DNA from: Frigidibacter sp. SD6-1
GTDB lineage: Bacteria; Pseudomonadota; Alphaproteobacteria; Rhodobacterales; Rhodobacteraceae
Reading direction: 5' to 3'
Length of the DNA stretch: 51,565 nucleotides
Assembly: GCF_030143255.1 (NCBI RefSeq)
Contig: NZ_JARJNR010000014.1
Coordinates: 1 to 51,565 of the forward strand
Notes under the pieces: generated by a model
The model's database searches: none
The model's input: only the letters and a program-made list of their open reading frames with translations
Told to the model about the DNA's origin: nothing
Program-made: the position numbers and the translations under genes
Shown here: positions 41,291 through 50,469 of the stretch, one piece after another
How the letters are laid out: the number at the start of each line of letters is the position of its first letter
Numbering within the stretch: the first letter of the stretch is position 1

Positions 41291-42334
41291 TTGAGCAAGC
41301 TCACGAAATTCAGGGCCTTGGCTCGCTGGCGGTCTGTGCTGCAGCGCAGCGCCAATCTTCATGCTGTGTTGCGTTCGTGGTTCGGGGTTCTGTTTTTAGG
41401 AGATGCGTCCGCGAAGCGCCTGCATTTCAGCGATGACGCGGATGGCGTCGAACTGCGAAATGGCGAACTGTTTGTACCCTCTGAATGGCTGGCAGTGCCA
41501 CTTGTACGCCCGGCGCCGACCCGCCCTCGGGAAGTGGTTGATGCTTATTTGCCGAAGACTGCATTTCTTAAGCGTCATATTCGGTTCCCTGCATCGGCGC
41601 TGCGGCAGCGTCAGGCCGTGGCGACGCTCGACCTGACAAGAGGGACGCCTTTTGGACCTGGTGAAGTTGTATGGTGCCTGTCGGAGCCCGAAAGGGACGG
41701 CGACACAACAGTGGCAAGCCAATGGGTCCTTCGTCGAACCGACCTGGAGATCATCAAGCGAAACCTGGCTTCCGCCGGTTTCGCGCTTCGTCACATTCTA
41801 GTGGAAGGGGTTCGGTCCGCCCCGATAGACGCGGACGATATGGGCGCCGCGCGTCGATCTACGAGGCGCTGGCGGCGCCTGAACGCCGGACTGGCAGTCG
41901 CCACATGCTTACTTCTTCTTTCGAATTGGCTCTATCCGTCCATGCGGCAATACCAAGAACTCGGACCCGCAACCGCCGAGCTTGAGCGCGTGCGGATTTC
42001 CGCGGTTGAGTTGCAGAAGGAGCTGAAGAAACGTCGCGTGTCAGCGGAAGAACAGAAAGCGTTGCTCGACGTCACGCTCGGTCGGCCAAGATTGTCTGAG
42101 ACCTTGCGAGAACTGACCGTCGCCCTTCCCGACGAAGTATGGATTTCAGACCTGGAGCTCAATGATTCAGGTCTCTTGGTTGCGGGCGAGACAGCTGCCT
42201 CCGCCGCCGACCTCGTCATCGCGCTTGCCCGTTCGCGGACCTTCACTGATCCGCATCTTTCGGGGCCGGTCTCTGCCACCGCTTCTGGTGGCGAGCGTTT
42301 TCAACTTTCGCTGGGCATAGCGGTCGCAAGATGA
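41291..42334 (+). CDS. gspL: Type II secretion inner-membrane protein GspL (PilN-like)
   Basis: A 347-residue protein. The N-terminal 190 residues form the cytoplasmic actin-like part that binds GspE. One membrane segment (NAGLAVATCLLLLSNWLYP, near 198-216) follows, then a periplasmic coiled coil and a PilN/ferredoxin-like domain (ELTVALPDEVWISDLEL). The start codon is TTG; no ATG fits. It is the first gene of an eight-gene run to gspJ in which most junctions overlap. It is divergent from gspE, with only about 57 bp between starts. Confidence 0.8.
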   Translation: MSKLTKFRALARWRSVLQRSANLHAVLRSWFGVLFLGDASAKRLHFSDDADGVELRNGELFVPSEWLAVPLVRPAPTRPREVVDAYLPKTAFLKRHIRFPASALRQRQAVATLDLTRGTPFGPGEVVWCLSEPERDGDTTVASQWVLRRTDLEIIKRNLASAGFALRHILVEGVRSAPIDADDMGAARRSTRRWRRLNAGLAVATCLLLLSNWLYPSMRQYQELGPATAELERVRISAVELQKELKKRRVSAEEQKALLDVTLGRPRLSETLRELTVALPDEVWISDLELNDSGLLVAGETAASAADLVIALARSRTFTDPHLSGPVSATASGGERFQLSLGIAVAR

Positions 42335-42891
42335 CGGTTCCGATTTTTCAAAGCGTGAATGGCTGGTCTACAAGGATCGTGCCGTTTGTACTGAGTGCGG
42401 CTGTCCTTGGCGTACTGCTGCCTCTCAGCGACTGGCGCGCGGAGACGGCGACGCGGCTCAGCCAAGTTCGAGCGGAACTCGAGCATCTGAACAAGAGCAT
42501 CGCGGAACTTCAGGCAGAGATGACGCGGCTCTCCGCAGGTATTGCAGAGAGCTATCGCTGGAGCGCTCCCCAACTCGGCGAAGCAAGCGCGATGGTTCAG
42601 TCGCGAATTTCTGACGTGGCAAGACAAGTTGGCGTATCCTTGCGCCAGATATCCCCACTTCCAGACCGGGATATTGGGTCATCGGGATTGCTTGGGTTCA
42701 GGATCGAACTAGAGGCGACAGTAGACAACTTCGTGAAGTTTCTGATCCAGGTCGAGCAGAACAGCCCTGCTTTGACGGTCCGACGGGCGACGGTCCGTCG
42801 GCTCACCCGAGCAGAGGTCGTTAGCAGTCAACCGTTCCTTTTTGTCCAGATTGACCTGCTGGCCCCCGTAGCGCTGGAAAACACAAAATGA
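42331..42891 (+). CDS. gspM: Type II secretion protein GspM (PilO-like)
   Basis: A 186-residue protein with an N-terminal membrane segment (IVPFVLSAAVLGVLLPL), a coiled coil (LSQVRAELEHLNKSIAELQA) and a ferredoxin-like periplasmic domain (IELEATVDNFVKFLIQVEQ), the layout of the GspMb/PilO group. It should pair with GspL in the inner-membrane platform. ATGA overlaps link it to gspL and gspC. Confidence 0.82.
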   Translation: MTVPIFQSVNGWSTRIVPFVLSAAVLGVLLPLSDWRAETATRLSQVRAELEHLNKSIAELQAEMTRLSAGIAESYRWSAPQLGEASAMVQSRISDVARQVGVSLRQISPLPDRDIGSSGLLGFRIELEATVDNFVKFLIQVEQNSPALTVRRATVRRLTRAEVVSSQPFLFVQIDLLAPVALENTK

Positions 42892-43400
42892 TGCGCGCTC
42901 AGCTCATGCCTTTTGTTGGATCCGCCCTCTTGCTGGCCACAACCTTTGCAGCGGCCATCGCGTTCGCCGCTCAGCTGAAAGCAACCAAGGAACGGCAAGA
43001 GCCCGATGTTGAGCAGCAAGTGGTCCCCAAGGCCTCAGCAGCGGCGAGCCCATACCAGCCGACGATGCGCAGCGACGCGTACTTTAACGCGATATTCGAG
43101 CGCCCGCTCTTCTCGCCGACAAGGCGCCCCGATAAACCGGCAGCCAATCCGCAGGAGATTCCCGAGACAACCGAGGCATCGCCGCCGGAAGCGCCAGAAT
43201 TGGGACCGGATTTTCGACTGTTGGGGACGGCAACCTTCGGCGATGCGCGCACTGCGCTCCTTGCCGCTGCAGATGGAATGAGTACATGGGTTGGCGATGG
43301 CCAGAGCATGGAAGGCTGGACCGTCAAAGAAATCGGGAATGATTGGGTTCTGCTCGGACGAGACGCCGAGCGCTTGCGTCTGGAGATATATCCGAAGTGA
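42888..43400 (+). CDS. gspC: Type II secretion protein GspC (HR domain only)
   Basis: A 170-residue protein with an N-terminal membrane anchor, a Pro-rich linker (PEIPETTEAS type) and a C-terminal homology-region domain (FRLLGTATFGDARTALLAAA, TVKEIGNDWVLLGRDAER). The HR domain is the part of GspC that touches the secretin. There is no PDZ or coiled-coil domain at the end, so this is a minimal form. It sits directly before gspD with a GTGA overlap, the usual C-D order. Confidence 0.75.
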   Translation: MMRAQLMPFVGSALLLATTFAAAIAFAAQLKATKERQEPDVEQQVVPKASAAASPYQPTMRSDAYFNAIFERPLFSPTRRPDKPAANPQEIPETTEASPPEAPELGPDFRLLGTATFGDARTALLAAADGMSTWVGDGQSMEGWTVKEIGNDWVLLGRDAERLRLEIYPK

Positions 43401-45394
43401 CATCAAGATCATTTGTCCGCTGCTGCGTTGTCCTATTGTGTGTGGCGCTTACAGCGTCCTGTGTGTCGGACCGCTCTGGTTGGCTGAGGCCATCCCTGCT
43501 CGCCAACTCCGGTGGAAGTCGGGCATCAGTCGCCGGTCAAGGCGCCTATCGCGGTTCGGGCATTGAGGGGCGCTCGGCGGACAGAAGACATCTTGGTACG
43601 GATGAATTCCTGAACGAGCCTGCACAAGACGGCCGCAAGCTGGTGGAGAAAGCAGGCCGGGACGGATATTCGCTCAATCTGGTCAACGTGCCGATCGACC
43701 AGGCCGCCAAGGCAGTCTTGGGTGACGCACTAAAGCAATCGTACTCCGTTTCACCGGAGGTGACGGGTTCGGTAACCCTGCAAACAACGCGTCCGCTTTC
43801 CGCCGACGAGCTGCTGGAGACCTTCGAGACCGTCCTTGAAATGAACGGAGCCGCGCTTCAGACCTCCGGCGAATTGGCTACGATCGTTCCGGCCGCGGGC
43901 GCCACCCAGCGGGTTACGACCGCAAAGCGCTACAATGGCGGTTCTGGTCGAGTGGTCGCGCTCCCGCTCAAATATATCTCAACCGACGAGATGGTGCGCC
44001 TGTTGACACCGATTGTGGGGGAGTCGCTCCGCCTGACATCAATCCCGAACCGAAATATCGTTCTTATCGCTGGCTCGAAGGATGAGGTGAACGCGGCAAT
44101 CGAAGCCGCGAACCTGTTCGACGCCGATATTCTGAAAGGCAAGTCGGTCGGGCTTTATGAGCTCCGGGCAGCGGAGCCGGAAGCAGTTGTGCTGGAGTTG
44201 AATTCGATCTTTGAGTCCTCCGAAGGCGGCGGTCTTGAAGATGTCATTTCCTTCGTCCCTTCCCAGAGGCTTGGCGCGATCCTGGTCGTAACATCGCGTT
44301 CGTCCTATCTTGCTGAAGCAGAACGCTGGATTCGTGACCTCGACAAGGCCGCGGGTGGTGTGAAGAGACGCCCCGAAGTCTATTATCTTCAGAACCGTAG
44401 CGCCGCAGACCTTGCGCCGGTGCTTTCAGAGATGTTGCAAGACATCGCGAGCGGAGAGTCGGCGACCATCGAAGGCGCGCCCAAAGTTGTAGCCGACGAC
44501 GCGAAAAACGCGATCGTTGTATGGGGCAACGACCGAGAGCAGGATAGTTTTGCCCGCCTCATTAACTCGCTCGACACAGCACCGGTACAGGTCTTGCTTG
44601 AGGCAACGATTGCAGAAGTAGCGCTAAACGATGAGCTCAACTTCGGACTTCGCTGGTTCTTCGAAAACAGCGGAGAGACCGCGACCTTCTCCGACACAAA
44701 CAATGGAGGCGTATCCTCGACCTTCCCCGGTCTTTCATTATTGTTCCAGGGAAGCTCCTCTGCGGCTGCGATAAACATGTTGAGCTCAATTACCGAAGTT
44801 AACGTGGTTTCTTCTCCCAGCCTGATGGTCGTCGACAATCAGGAGGCCAAGCTCCAGATCGGCGACCAGGTTCCGGTGGCGACGCAGCAGTCTCAAGGGA
44901 CGGATGACAAGAGCGCTCCGATCATCAACACGATCTCATTCCGCGACACTGGCGTCATCCTGAAGGTGAAGCCCAGGGTTTCACGATCTGGACAAGTTAT
45001 TCTCGAGATCGAGCAGGAAGTATCATCCGTTGCCAGCACCACGACCTCTGGCATCGATAGCCCGACCATCTCTCAGCGCAAGATCACAACCAGAGTCGCG
45101 GTCTCCGATGGCCAGACAATCGCACTCGGCGGCCTGATTGAAGAAAAGAGCAACCGGACTACTGCGGGTGCCCCCGGGGTTTCGAAAGTTCCTGTACTGG
45201 GCGCGCTCTTCCGCAACCGAAAGGACAAGGTAAGCAAAACTGAGCTTCTAGTGCTGATCACGCCCAGGGTAATACGGGACGGCGTCGAGGCAGCGGATAT
45301 CACTGCCGAGTTCCGCAAGCGCCTTCTCAACACCAATGTTTTGATCGAAAACGGACTGCCGGAAGACAATACCGTTCACCGAATTGTCGACTAG
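43397..45394 (+). CDS. gspD: Type II secretion secretin GspD (lipoprotein)
   Basis: The outer-membrane channel, 665 residues. The GTG at 43397 starts a lipoprotein signal with lipobox LTAS-C22. An ATG at 43343 lies inside gspC and would spoil the signal. N-domains follow (NLVNVPIDQAAKAVLGDALK; two KH-like repeats, each with SIPNRNIVLIAG-type strands). The secretin core has VLLEATIAEVALNDELNFGL, VVSSPSLMVVDNQEA and VPVLGALFRNR. Being itself lipidated, it may not need a separate pilotin, and none is seen. 45395-45514 is non-coding. Confidence 0.95.
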   Translation: MTSRSFVRCCVVLLCVALTASCVSDRSGWLRPSLLANSGGSRASVAGQGAYRGSGIEGRSADRRHLGTDEFLNEPAQDGRKLVEKAGRDGYSLNLVNVPIDQAAKAVLGDALKQSYSVSPEVTGSVTLQTTRPLSADELLETFETVLEMNGAALQTSGELATIVPAAGATQRVTTAKRYNGGSGRVVALPLKYISTDEMVRLLTPIVGESLRLTSIPNRNIVLIAGSKDEVNAAIEAANLFDADILKGKSVGLYELRAAEPEAVVLELNSIFESSEGGGLEDVISFVPSQRLGAILVVTSRSSYLAEAERWIRDLDKAAGGVKRRPEVYYLQNRSAADLAPVLSEMLQDIASGESATIEGAPKVVADDAKNAIVVWGNDREQDSFARLINSLDTAPVQVLLEATIAEVALNDELNFGLRWFFENSGETATFSDTNNGGVSSTFPGLSLLFQGSSSAAAINMLSSITEVNVVSSPSLMVVDNQEAKLQIGDQVPVATQQSQGTDDKSAPIINTISFRDTGVILKVKPRVSRSGQVILEIEQEVSSVASTTTSGIDSPTISQRKITTRVAVSDGQTIALGGLIEEKSNRTTAGAPGVSKVPVLGALFRNRKDKVSKTELLVLITPRVIRDGVEAADITAEFRKRLLNTNVLIENGLPEDNTVHRIVD

Positions 45395-45514
45395 CTTGGA
45401 CGCTGGCTCTATACCTATCTGGGATGAGGGCAGGACTGTGACATCGGCGGTGAGGTTTGGCCCTGAACCGTTCTGCGATGGAGACAGAGCCGGCAGGCTG
45501 TTGGAGACGCTGGA

Positions 45515-46735
45515 ATGTCGCGGTTCGCCTATCGGGCTCTGACGATTGCAGGTGAGGAGAAAGCGGGCGAAGTCTCGGCGCAGGACGAGGCGCAGGCACT
45601 GGATCTAATTGCCCGACAGGGGCTGACACCGGTGTGGCTTCGCAGCGGCTCGCAACCGTTGCCTTGGTGGCAGCGCGAGTTCAGTTTCAGCGGCAAAGTC
45701 GCGCCGTTGAAGCCTTCGGAAATGGGAGAATTTTTTACCAGCTTTGCCGCCCTGATCGAGGCGAAGCTGCCACTGGCCTCGGCGCTCGGCCATTGCGAGC
45801 GCCAGGCGAAAGGACGGACGAGGCTGCAGTCCGCGCTGGCAAGGGCCCGCCTGTCGGTCGAAAACGGATCGACGCTCGCGCAGGGTCTGAGAGACGCTGC
45901 CCCTGTCTTTCCAGAGCGGTGGATCGCCGTCATCCAGTCCGGCGAACAGGCCAACCGCCTCGAAAGCGTGGTGCGACGCGCGGCCGAGACGCTCGCGAGC
46001 GAGGAAAGAAGGCGACGTGAGATCAGGGCGGCCCTGATCTACCCGGCTATACTGCTGCTAATGTCCTTGCTGGTGGTCGGGATGGTGATTTTCTATCTTT
46101 CGCCGACGCTTCTGCCAGTATTCACCTCTACGGGACGGGAACCGCCTGCCTTGCTGGTGACTCTCAATTGGCTCGGCGAAGTGCTTCACATGCACTGGCT
46201 GGGCGCGATCGTTGCTTTGACAGTACTGATCGCTGCGGCATCGGCACTGCGGACGAGATATAAGGATTGGCTTTTCCCGATCCTATTGCGCACGCCGCTG
46301 GTTGGCGCGTACTTCCGACGGATAGAAACGGCACAGATCTGTCAAACGCTCGCACTGATGATGGAAGGGGGCGCACCGCTTATGCAGGCGCTATCCGTTC
46401 TGCGCGGCGGCCGTCTTCGCGGGCCTTACCGCACCTTGATCGAGGAGACTTCGGATTGCGTCGCGGCCGGTGGGACATTGACATCTGCTCTTCAGCGTTC
46501 TGATCTGATCGACCCAACGGCGATGATTCTTATTGCGGCGGGCGAACAGAGTGACCGGCTGCCTACATCGCTTCGTTCGGCAGCACTGACGCTTGAGGGC
46601 ATGATCAGCCAGACAACGTCTCAGTTTGTACGGATGCTTACGCCGATCCTGACGCTTCTTCTGGGCGGCAGCGTCGGCGCATTGATCCTTTCCACCGTTA
46701 CAGCGATAATGGATCTCAATGAAATTGCCTTCTAG
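45515..46735 (+). CDS. gspF: Type II secretion membrane protein GspF
   Basis: A 406-residue polytopic inner-membrane protein. It starts MSRFAYRALTIAGEEKAGEV, the standard GspF opening, and has two copies of the T2SSF domain (from EMGEFFTSFAALIEAKLPLA and from QICQTLALMMEGGAPLMQAL). Three hydrophobic segments are clear (near 175-195, 225-245 and the C-terminus). It couples GspE motion to pseudopilin insertion. Its end overlaps gspH by 17 bases. Confidence 0.95.
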   Translation: MSRFAYRALTIAGEEKAGEVSAQDEAQALDLIARQGLTPVWLRSGSQPLPWWQREFSFSGKVAPLKPSEMGEFFTSFAALIEAKLPLASALGHCERQAKGRTRLQSALARARLSVENGSTLAQGLRDAAPVFPERWIAVIQSGEQANRLESVVRRAAETLASEERRRREIRAALIYPAILLLMSLLVVGMVIFYLSPTLLPVFTSTGREPPALLVTLNWLGEVLHMHWLGAIVALTVLIAAASALRTRYKDWLFPILLRTPLVGAYFRRIETAQICQTLALMMEGGAPLMQALSVLRGGRLRGPYRTLIEETSDCVAAGGTLTSALQRSDLIDPTAMILIAAGEQSDRLPTSLRSAALTLEGMISQTTSQFVRMLTPILTLLLGGSVGALILSTVTAIMDLNEIAF

Positions 46736-47093
46736 TCGGTCGACCGGCGGCTTCACGCTTTTTGAGGCTCTGATCGTCTTGGCAATCATCGGCCTGATCA
46801 CGACAATCGCCGCGGCGTCGTTGCGACGCCCTACCCCTGAGCTCAGGCTTCAGCGCGCAGCAGCGGATCTGCGGTCCCAAATAGCGGATCTCCGTTATCG
46901 CGCTGCTCTGGAAAGGCGACAGATCGCCTACGACCTTGAGTCATTGAGTTGTGATCCCGAGCGGACGATCATCTATCTGGCGCCGGATGGCACAATGCAT
47001 GGCCCTGACGTATGCCTTCTCGACGACGGGGTTGCGCTTAGATTGCGCCCTCTAACCTTGACCGGTGAATTCATCCCGGCGGAGGCCGAATGA
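46719..47093 (+). CDS. gspH: Minor pseudopilin GspH
   Basis: A 124-residue prepilin-like protein. The peptidase site is GG|FTLFEALIVLAIIGL with Glu at mature position 5, followed by a hydrophobic helix and a small C-terminal domain with two Cys (CDPERT, VCLLDD). It belongs to the pseudopilus. It overlaps gspF and, by ATGA, gspI. Confidence 0.85.
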   Translation: MKLPSSRSTGGFTLFEALIVLAIIGLITTIAAASLRRPTPELRLQRAAADLRSQIADLRYRAALERRQIAYDLESLSCDPERTIIYLAPDGTMHGPDVCLLDDGVALRLRPLTLTGEFIPAEAE

Positions 47094-47446
47094 GAACAGC
47101 CGGTTATTCCCTGTTCGAAGTTCTGCTCGCATTCGTGATCATGTCACTTGTCCTCGCGGTGCTGCTTCCCGGGCAGGCCCAACTGATGCGCCGGACCTAC
47201 GACACAGAAACCCGGCTTCTCGCGGCAGATTTCGCCGTTTCTCGCTTGTCTTCACTCCAGCTCAGCCGGTCACTCGCACCTGGGCGAGCCACGAAAGAAT
47301 ACCGAGATTGGATCGTCGTAGAGAATGTCGAAGAGCTGGTCTTGGTCGTCACCGAAGAGCCTGTCAGCGTCATTGAGGTTACGATTTTGTCGAGGCGTGG
47401 AGAGGTCGAACTGGCGCGGGTTAGCGGATTGGCGGGCATGAGATGA
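47090..47446 (+). CDS. gspI: Minor pseudopilin GspI
   Basis: A 118-residue prepilin-like protein with cleavage site AG|YSLFEVLLAFVIMSL, Glu at mature position 5. Its position between the H- and J-like genes and its length fit GspI, part of the pseudopilus tip with GspJ and GspK. ATGA overlaps link it on both sides. Confidence 0.82.
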   Translation: MRTAGYSLFEVLLAFVIMSLVLAVLLPGQAQLMRRTYDTETRLLAADFAVSRLSSLQLSRSLAPGRATKEYRDWIVVENVEELVLVVTEEPVSVIEVTILSRRGEVELARVSGLAGMR

Positions 47447-48024
47447 AGGTCGGAAATAGCCGAAGCGGCTTGAGCTTGTTTGAACTGCTCATCGCCCTCA
47501 GCCTGCTCGCTTTCATCGCCGCTGCATTGAGCTCCACCCTCGGTTTGGGCATTCGGCTCTACAAGCGCACCGACACGCACGACCAGACCGCGTCCGCGCT
47601 CGCCGCCCGAATTCGGCTCAGGACGATGATTGGTGCAGCTCTGCCGCCCTCACGACTGACGCCATTTACGACAGAGTTCCTCGGCAATTCGAACGGCTTC
47701 AGCTTCACGACTTTGTCAGCACGAGGCGCAGCCCCGGATGCGGCCGCTTTCAGGGTCGCGGTTAGTGTTCTCGACAAGGAGCTTCAGTTACAGGTTGCGG
47801 CACTGGGCGATGATGGGCACCAGGCGCCCTACTCAACCCTAACGCTCGTGATAGACCCAGATCAGGTTATGTTCTCCTACCTGGATGGTGCAGCCGATCC
47901 GCCAGACTGGCGAGCATTCTGGAGCGAACCGGACCGGCTGCCTGACCTTGTTCGGATTGAAATCGCGCCCGGGAGTATCCCGGCGTGGCCGGAATTCACC
48001 GCCGCGACTTACCTCGGCCCGTAA
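47443..48024 (+). CDS. gspJ: Minor pseudopilin GspJ
   Basis: A 193-residue prepilin-like protein with site SG|LSLFELLIALSLLAF and Glu at mature position 5. The C-terminal domain of about 150 residues matches GspJ in size (VMFSYLDGAADPPDWRAFW). It is the last gene of the rightward run. Its stop is 3 bp from the end of the leftward gspG. Confidence 0.82.
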   Translation: MKVGNSRSGLSLFELLIALSLLAFIAAALSSTLGLGIRLYKRTDTHDQTASALAARIRLRTMIGAALPPSRLTPFTTEFLGNSNGFSFTTLSARGAAPDAAAFRVAVSVLDKELQLQVAALGDDGHQAPYSTLTLVIDPDQVMFSYLDGAADPPDWRAFWSEPDRLPDLVRIEIAPGSIPAWPEFTAATYLGP

Positions 48025-48027
48025 GGC

Positions 48028-48471
48028 TCAGAGACCCAGATCTGCATCTTCACCGTCTCCGCCCTTGGCGCCATCGCGGCCGAGAGACATGACGACGGGC
48101 GAGGCATCGCCCACGGGTTCCTCGTAGACATAGTCACGACCCCATGGGTCCTTGAGTGCCTCGGCCTTATCGATGTACGGGCCGCGCCAGCCAGTCCCCT
48201 CTGCGGGCGACTGCACAAGAACGGCCAGCCCTTCAGCCGACGTCGGGTAACGGCCGACATCGACAAAGAACAGCTGAAGCGCGCTTTCGAGTTGGTCAAT
48301 CTGAAGGGCGGCGGTTTCCGACTTCGCCCGGCCGAGATACCCAATCAGCCGTGGACCGACGACTGCAGCAATCATTGCAACAATGGCAAGAACCACCAGA
48401 ACTTCGAGGATTGTCATGCCGGCATTGCGACCAACGGATGCTTTGCCTCCACCCCAAACGACCAACTTCAC
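48028..48471 (-). CDS. gspG: Major pseudopilin GspG
   Basis: A 147-residue major pseudopilin. The site is AG|MTILEVLVVLAIVAM with Glu at mature position 5. The C-terminal part has the hallmark PTSAEGLAVLVQSP, GWRGPYIDK and DPWGRDYVYEEP, where calcium is bound in known GspG proteins. The start is GTG 48471, behind GGAGG, and overlaps the peptidase gene stop as GTGA. It lies on the opposite strand to the other pseudopilin genes. Confidence 0.94.
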   Translation of the reverse strand: MKLVVWGGGKASVGRNAGMTILEVLVVLAIVAMIAAVVGPRLIGYLGRAKSETAALQIDQLESALQLFFVDVGRYPTSAEGLAVLVQSPAEGTGWRGPYIDKAEALKDPWGRDYVYEEPVGDASPVVMSLGRDGAKGGDGEDADLGL

Positions 48472-49025
48472 CTCAATCCTCCATATAGAAAGGCAACCCA
48501 GGTAAAAAGACAGAGGAACGGCCCGAAGGCAATTGCCGAAACCGTCAGATCGCGCAGCGATTTTTGCTGAATCATGGCCAGTCCCACCAGCGTCAATAGC
48601 GCCGATATCGACGCACCCAGGATAACAAAGGTGGCGCCATCGAATCCAACCCAGATAGCGATGCCAATAAGCAACTTGACGTCCCCTCCGCCAAGGCCGT
48701 GCCACCCTCTGAAGCGATAGTAACCCCAGCAGATAGTGAGGGCGAGCGAAGGCCAGATGAGAATTGCGACAAGATCACTCAGGGCGGGCAGCGTCGGGGC
48801 AATGGCCAGTCGCCCAAGTCCGGTGAGTGCCAGAAACGCCGACACACCGTCCGGAATCTCGAATCGCTCGATATCCACCGCCGACGCGAGGATCAGAAGT
48901 GGCCCGAGGACAAAGAGCCAAGGCCATTCGTCAGGCCAGGCTAGAAGCGCGCTTCCTGCATAGATCGGCAGATGATAGAGGGTGAGCCAGCACGTCTTTG
49001 CATGCGTCTCAGGTACTTCTTTCAA
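48468..49025 (-). CDS. gspO: Prepilin peptidase GspO
   Basis: An A24-type aspartic peptidase of about 185 residues that cleaves the pseudopilins. The two catalytic Asp lie in SAVDIERFEIPD and GGGDVKLL (a GxGD-type motif). Several hydrophobic segments are evident. It lacks the N-terminal methyltransferase domain of full-length enzymes. The start is unclear. The frame is open further upstream, antisense to gspK, and TTG 49025 is the best-placed codon after the gspK start. Translation is coupled to gspG. Confidence 0.85.
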   Translation of the reverse strand: MKEVPETHAKTCWLTLYHLPIYAGSALLAWPDEWPWLFVLGPLLILASAVDIERFEIPDGVSAFLALTGLGRLAIAPTLPALSDLVAILIWPSLALTICWGYYRFRGWHGLGGGDVKLLIGIAIWVGFDGATFVILGASISALLTLVGLAMIQQKSLRDLTVSAIAFGPFLCLFTWVAFLYGGLR

Positions 49026-49040
49026 ATTGTCGCTCAGCCT

Positions 49041-49760
49041 ATGTGGACAAAAACCATCAGACGATCCAGACGTGCGGGTTTTGCCCTGATCGTCGTTCTC
49101 GGACTGCTCGTGGTCATTACCGCACTCTTCGCCGTAACGCAAAAGCGCCTGCTGGCCCGGCATTCGGGGGACGCGGCCGATCGCATTGTGCTTGCAAATA
49201 TGGTTGAGGCAACCGCCTTGCTTCGCCTGGCACTTCGCCTGCGCGCGAACGATGCGACTGCGGTATCCTACGACATCGAATGGGCAGATAAGCGCATGCA
49301 GTTGAATCTTCAGGATGTCGGCGGCCTCATTGATCTCAACACCGCCAACCCCGACCTCTTGTCGCGGCTTGCCGACGACCTCAAGGTCTCGCACGATGGC
49401 ATGAGAGATCTGCGTGAATGGCGCCGTCTGTCTCTGCGCCTTCTGTCTCTGCAGGACTTCGTTCGGCTGACCGGTGCGGCGCCAGACTCGCTCGAGCGAC
49501 TGCGATCGGCAGCCACGGTGCACTCTGGGAGACCCGGGATTGATATCGCGTCAGCGAGCCTGTCGGCTCTAGAAATTGCGACAGGCAGCAGCGGCACAGA
49601 CGAAGAGCTTCGCCGCCATGTGCCATCCGTATTTTCCAGTCAGCCGACGGGCACGATCTTCGACGTTTACCTCGCCGCAGATGACGGAAGTAGCTTTGCG
49701 GCCTACCTCGGAACGATTGCGAGCGACGGTGGATCCGGAAGGATACTGGAAATGCGGTGA
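49041..49760 (+). CDS. gspK: Pseudopilus tip protein GspK
   Basis: A 239-residue protein. The prepilin-like site RAG|FALIVVLGLLVVI lacks Glu at position 5 (Val instead), as is characteristic of GspK. The body has the helical insert with LQDVGGLIDLNTANPDLLSR and RLLSLQDFVRLTGAAPDS, a helix-hairpin-helix pattern typical of the family. It begins about 15 bp from the gspO start on the other strand. It would cap the pseudopilus with GspI and GspJ. Confidence 0.85.
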   Translation: MWTKTIRRSRRAGFALIVVLGLLVVITALFAVTQKRLLARHSGDAADRIVLANMVEATALLRLALRLRANDATAVSYDIEWADKRMQLNLQDVGGLIDLNTANPDLLSRLADDLKVSHDGMRDLREWRRLSLRLLSLQDFVRLTGAAPDSLERLRSAATVHSGRPGIDIASASLSALEIATGSSGTDEELRRHVPSVFSSQPTGTIFDVYLAADDGSSFAAYLGTIASDGGSGRILEMR

Positions 49761-49805
49761 TACAAGCGGCCCTGCCGAAGGCGTGAACGCCTCCTCCGGA
49801 TGGCA

Positions 49806-50309
49806 TCAAAATGTGTCCGCGACCTCGAGATTGTGCACCAGCGTCGGCCGGTCGTCCAGCTCCGCCGAGACGACGGTGATCACCCCGCCGTCCGCGTCCA
49901 CGATCCGGTCGCCGGGGGCCAGCTCCCCCGCCTGCACCCAGCCGCGCCCCTCGACATAGAGCGGATGCTCCGCCGTCACGCCGAGCCGGGAGCTCTGCCC
50001 CGACGCCTCCAGCCCCAGCCAGACCAGATCCGTCGCCTGACGCCCCATGATCGCGGCCACGGGATAGGGCCCGACCTCCCCCGTCTCCTCGTTCCGCGCG
50101 ATCACCAGATCGCCCTCGCGCAGGTCCTCGATCCGGACCTTGCCCGACGGCGTCAGGACCTCCGTCCCCTCCGGGAAGGACGAGCCCGCCTGCATCAGCG
50201 CGCCGACCATCTCGTCGAGCGCCGAGCCGCAGCCGCAGGACGGCACGATCGCCTCGACCGCGCATTCGGCCGCCATCTGGGTGATCTGGATCTCCGGACT
50301 GCCGCTCAT
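49806..50309 (-). pseudogene. Decapitated Hint-domain toxin cassette
   Basis: A 167-residue remnant. It has a short N-terminal part (AIVPSCGCGSALDEMVGALM) and a Hint domain (SFPEGTEVLTPSGKVRIEDL, GVTAEHPLYVEGRGW, RPTLVHNLEVA) that stops abruptly (ADTF, then TGA). The intact copy at the right edge continues with HTYFAGELEAWGHN and a toxin domain at this point. The Hint entry residue is Ser44 rather than the usual Cys. The break lies 40-odd bases past gspK. Probably a displaced cassette that lost its toxin by recombination. Confidence 0.75.
49817..50043. repeat. Direct repeat of the Hint segment, copy A
   Basis: Aligns without gaps to 51339-51565 over 227 bp. I count 14 differences, about 94% identity. 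Copy B runs to the window edge, so the repeat is probably longer. Such homology is a substrate for toxin-tip exchange. Confidence 0.9.
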
Positions 50310-50469
50310 CAGCGCGGTGCTGAGGAGCCCGCCTTAGAGGTGTCCCACCGTGGGGCAATGTCATGATCAAATGAAATCAATGGCTTGGCGGCGCGCCGTG
50401 AGGATTCGTTCAGGAACTGAGGCACCCGCCGCCTCGCCCGAACTTCGCAACACGGCTGCTCCCAAGGCG

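Noticed and set aside
49041-49523. Long N-terminal extension of the prepilin peptidase antisense to gspK
   Set aside because: The extension lacks membrane segments or peptidase motifs and lies opposite a well-supported gspK. The short A24 form is complete without it.
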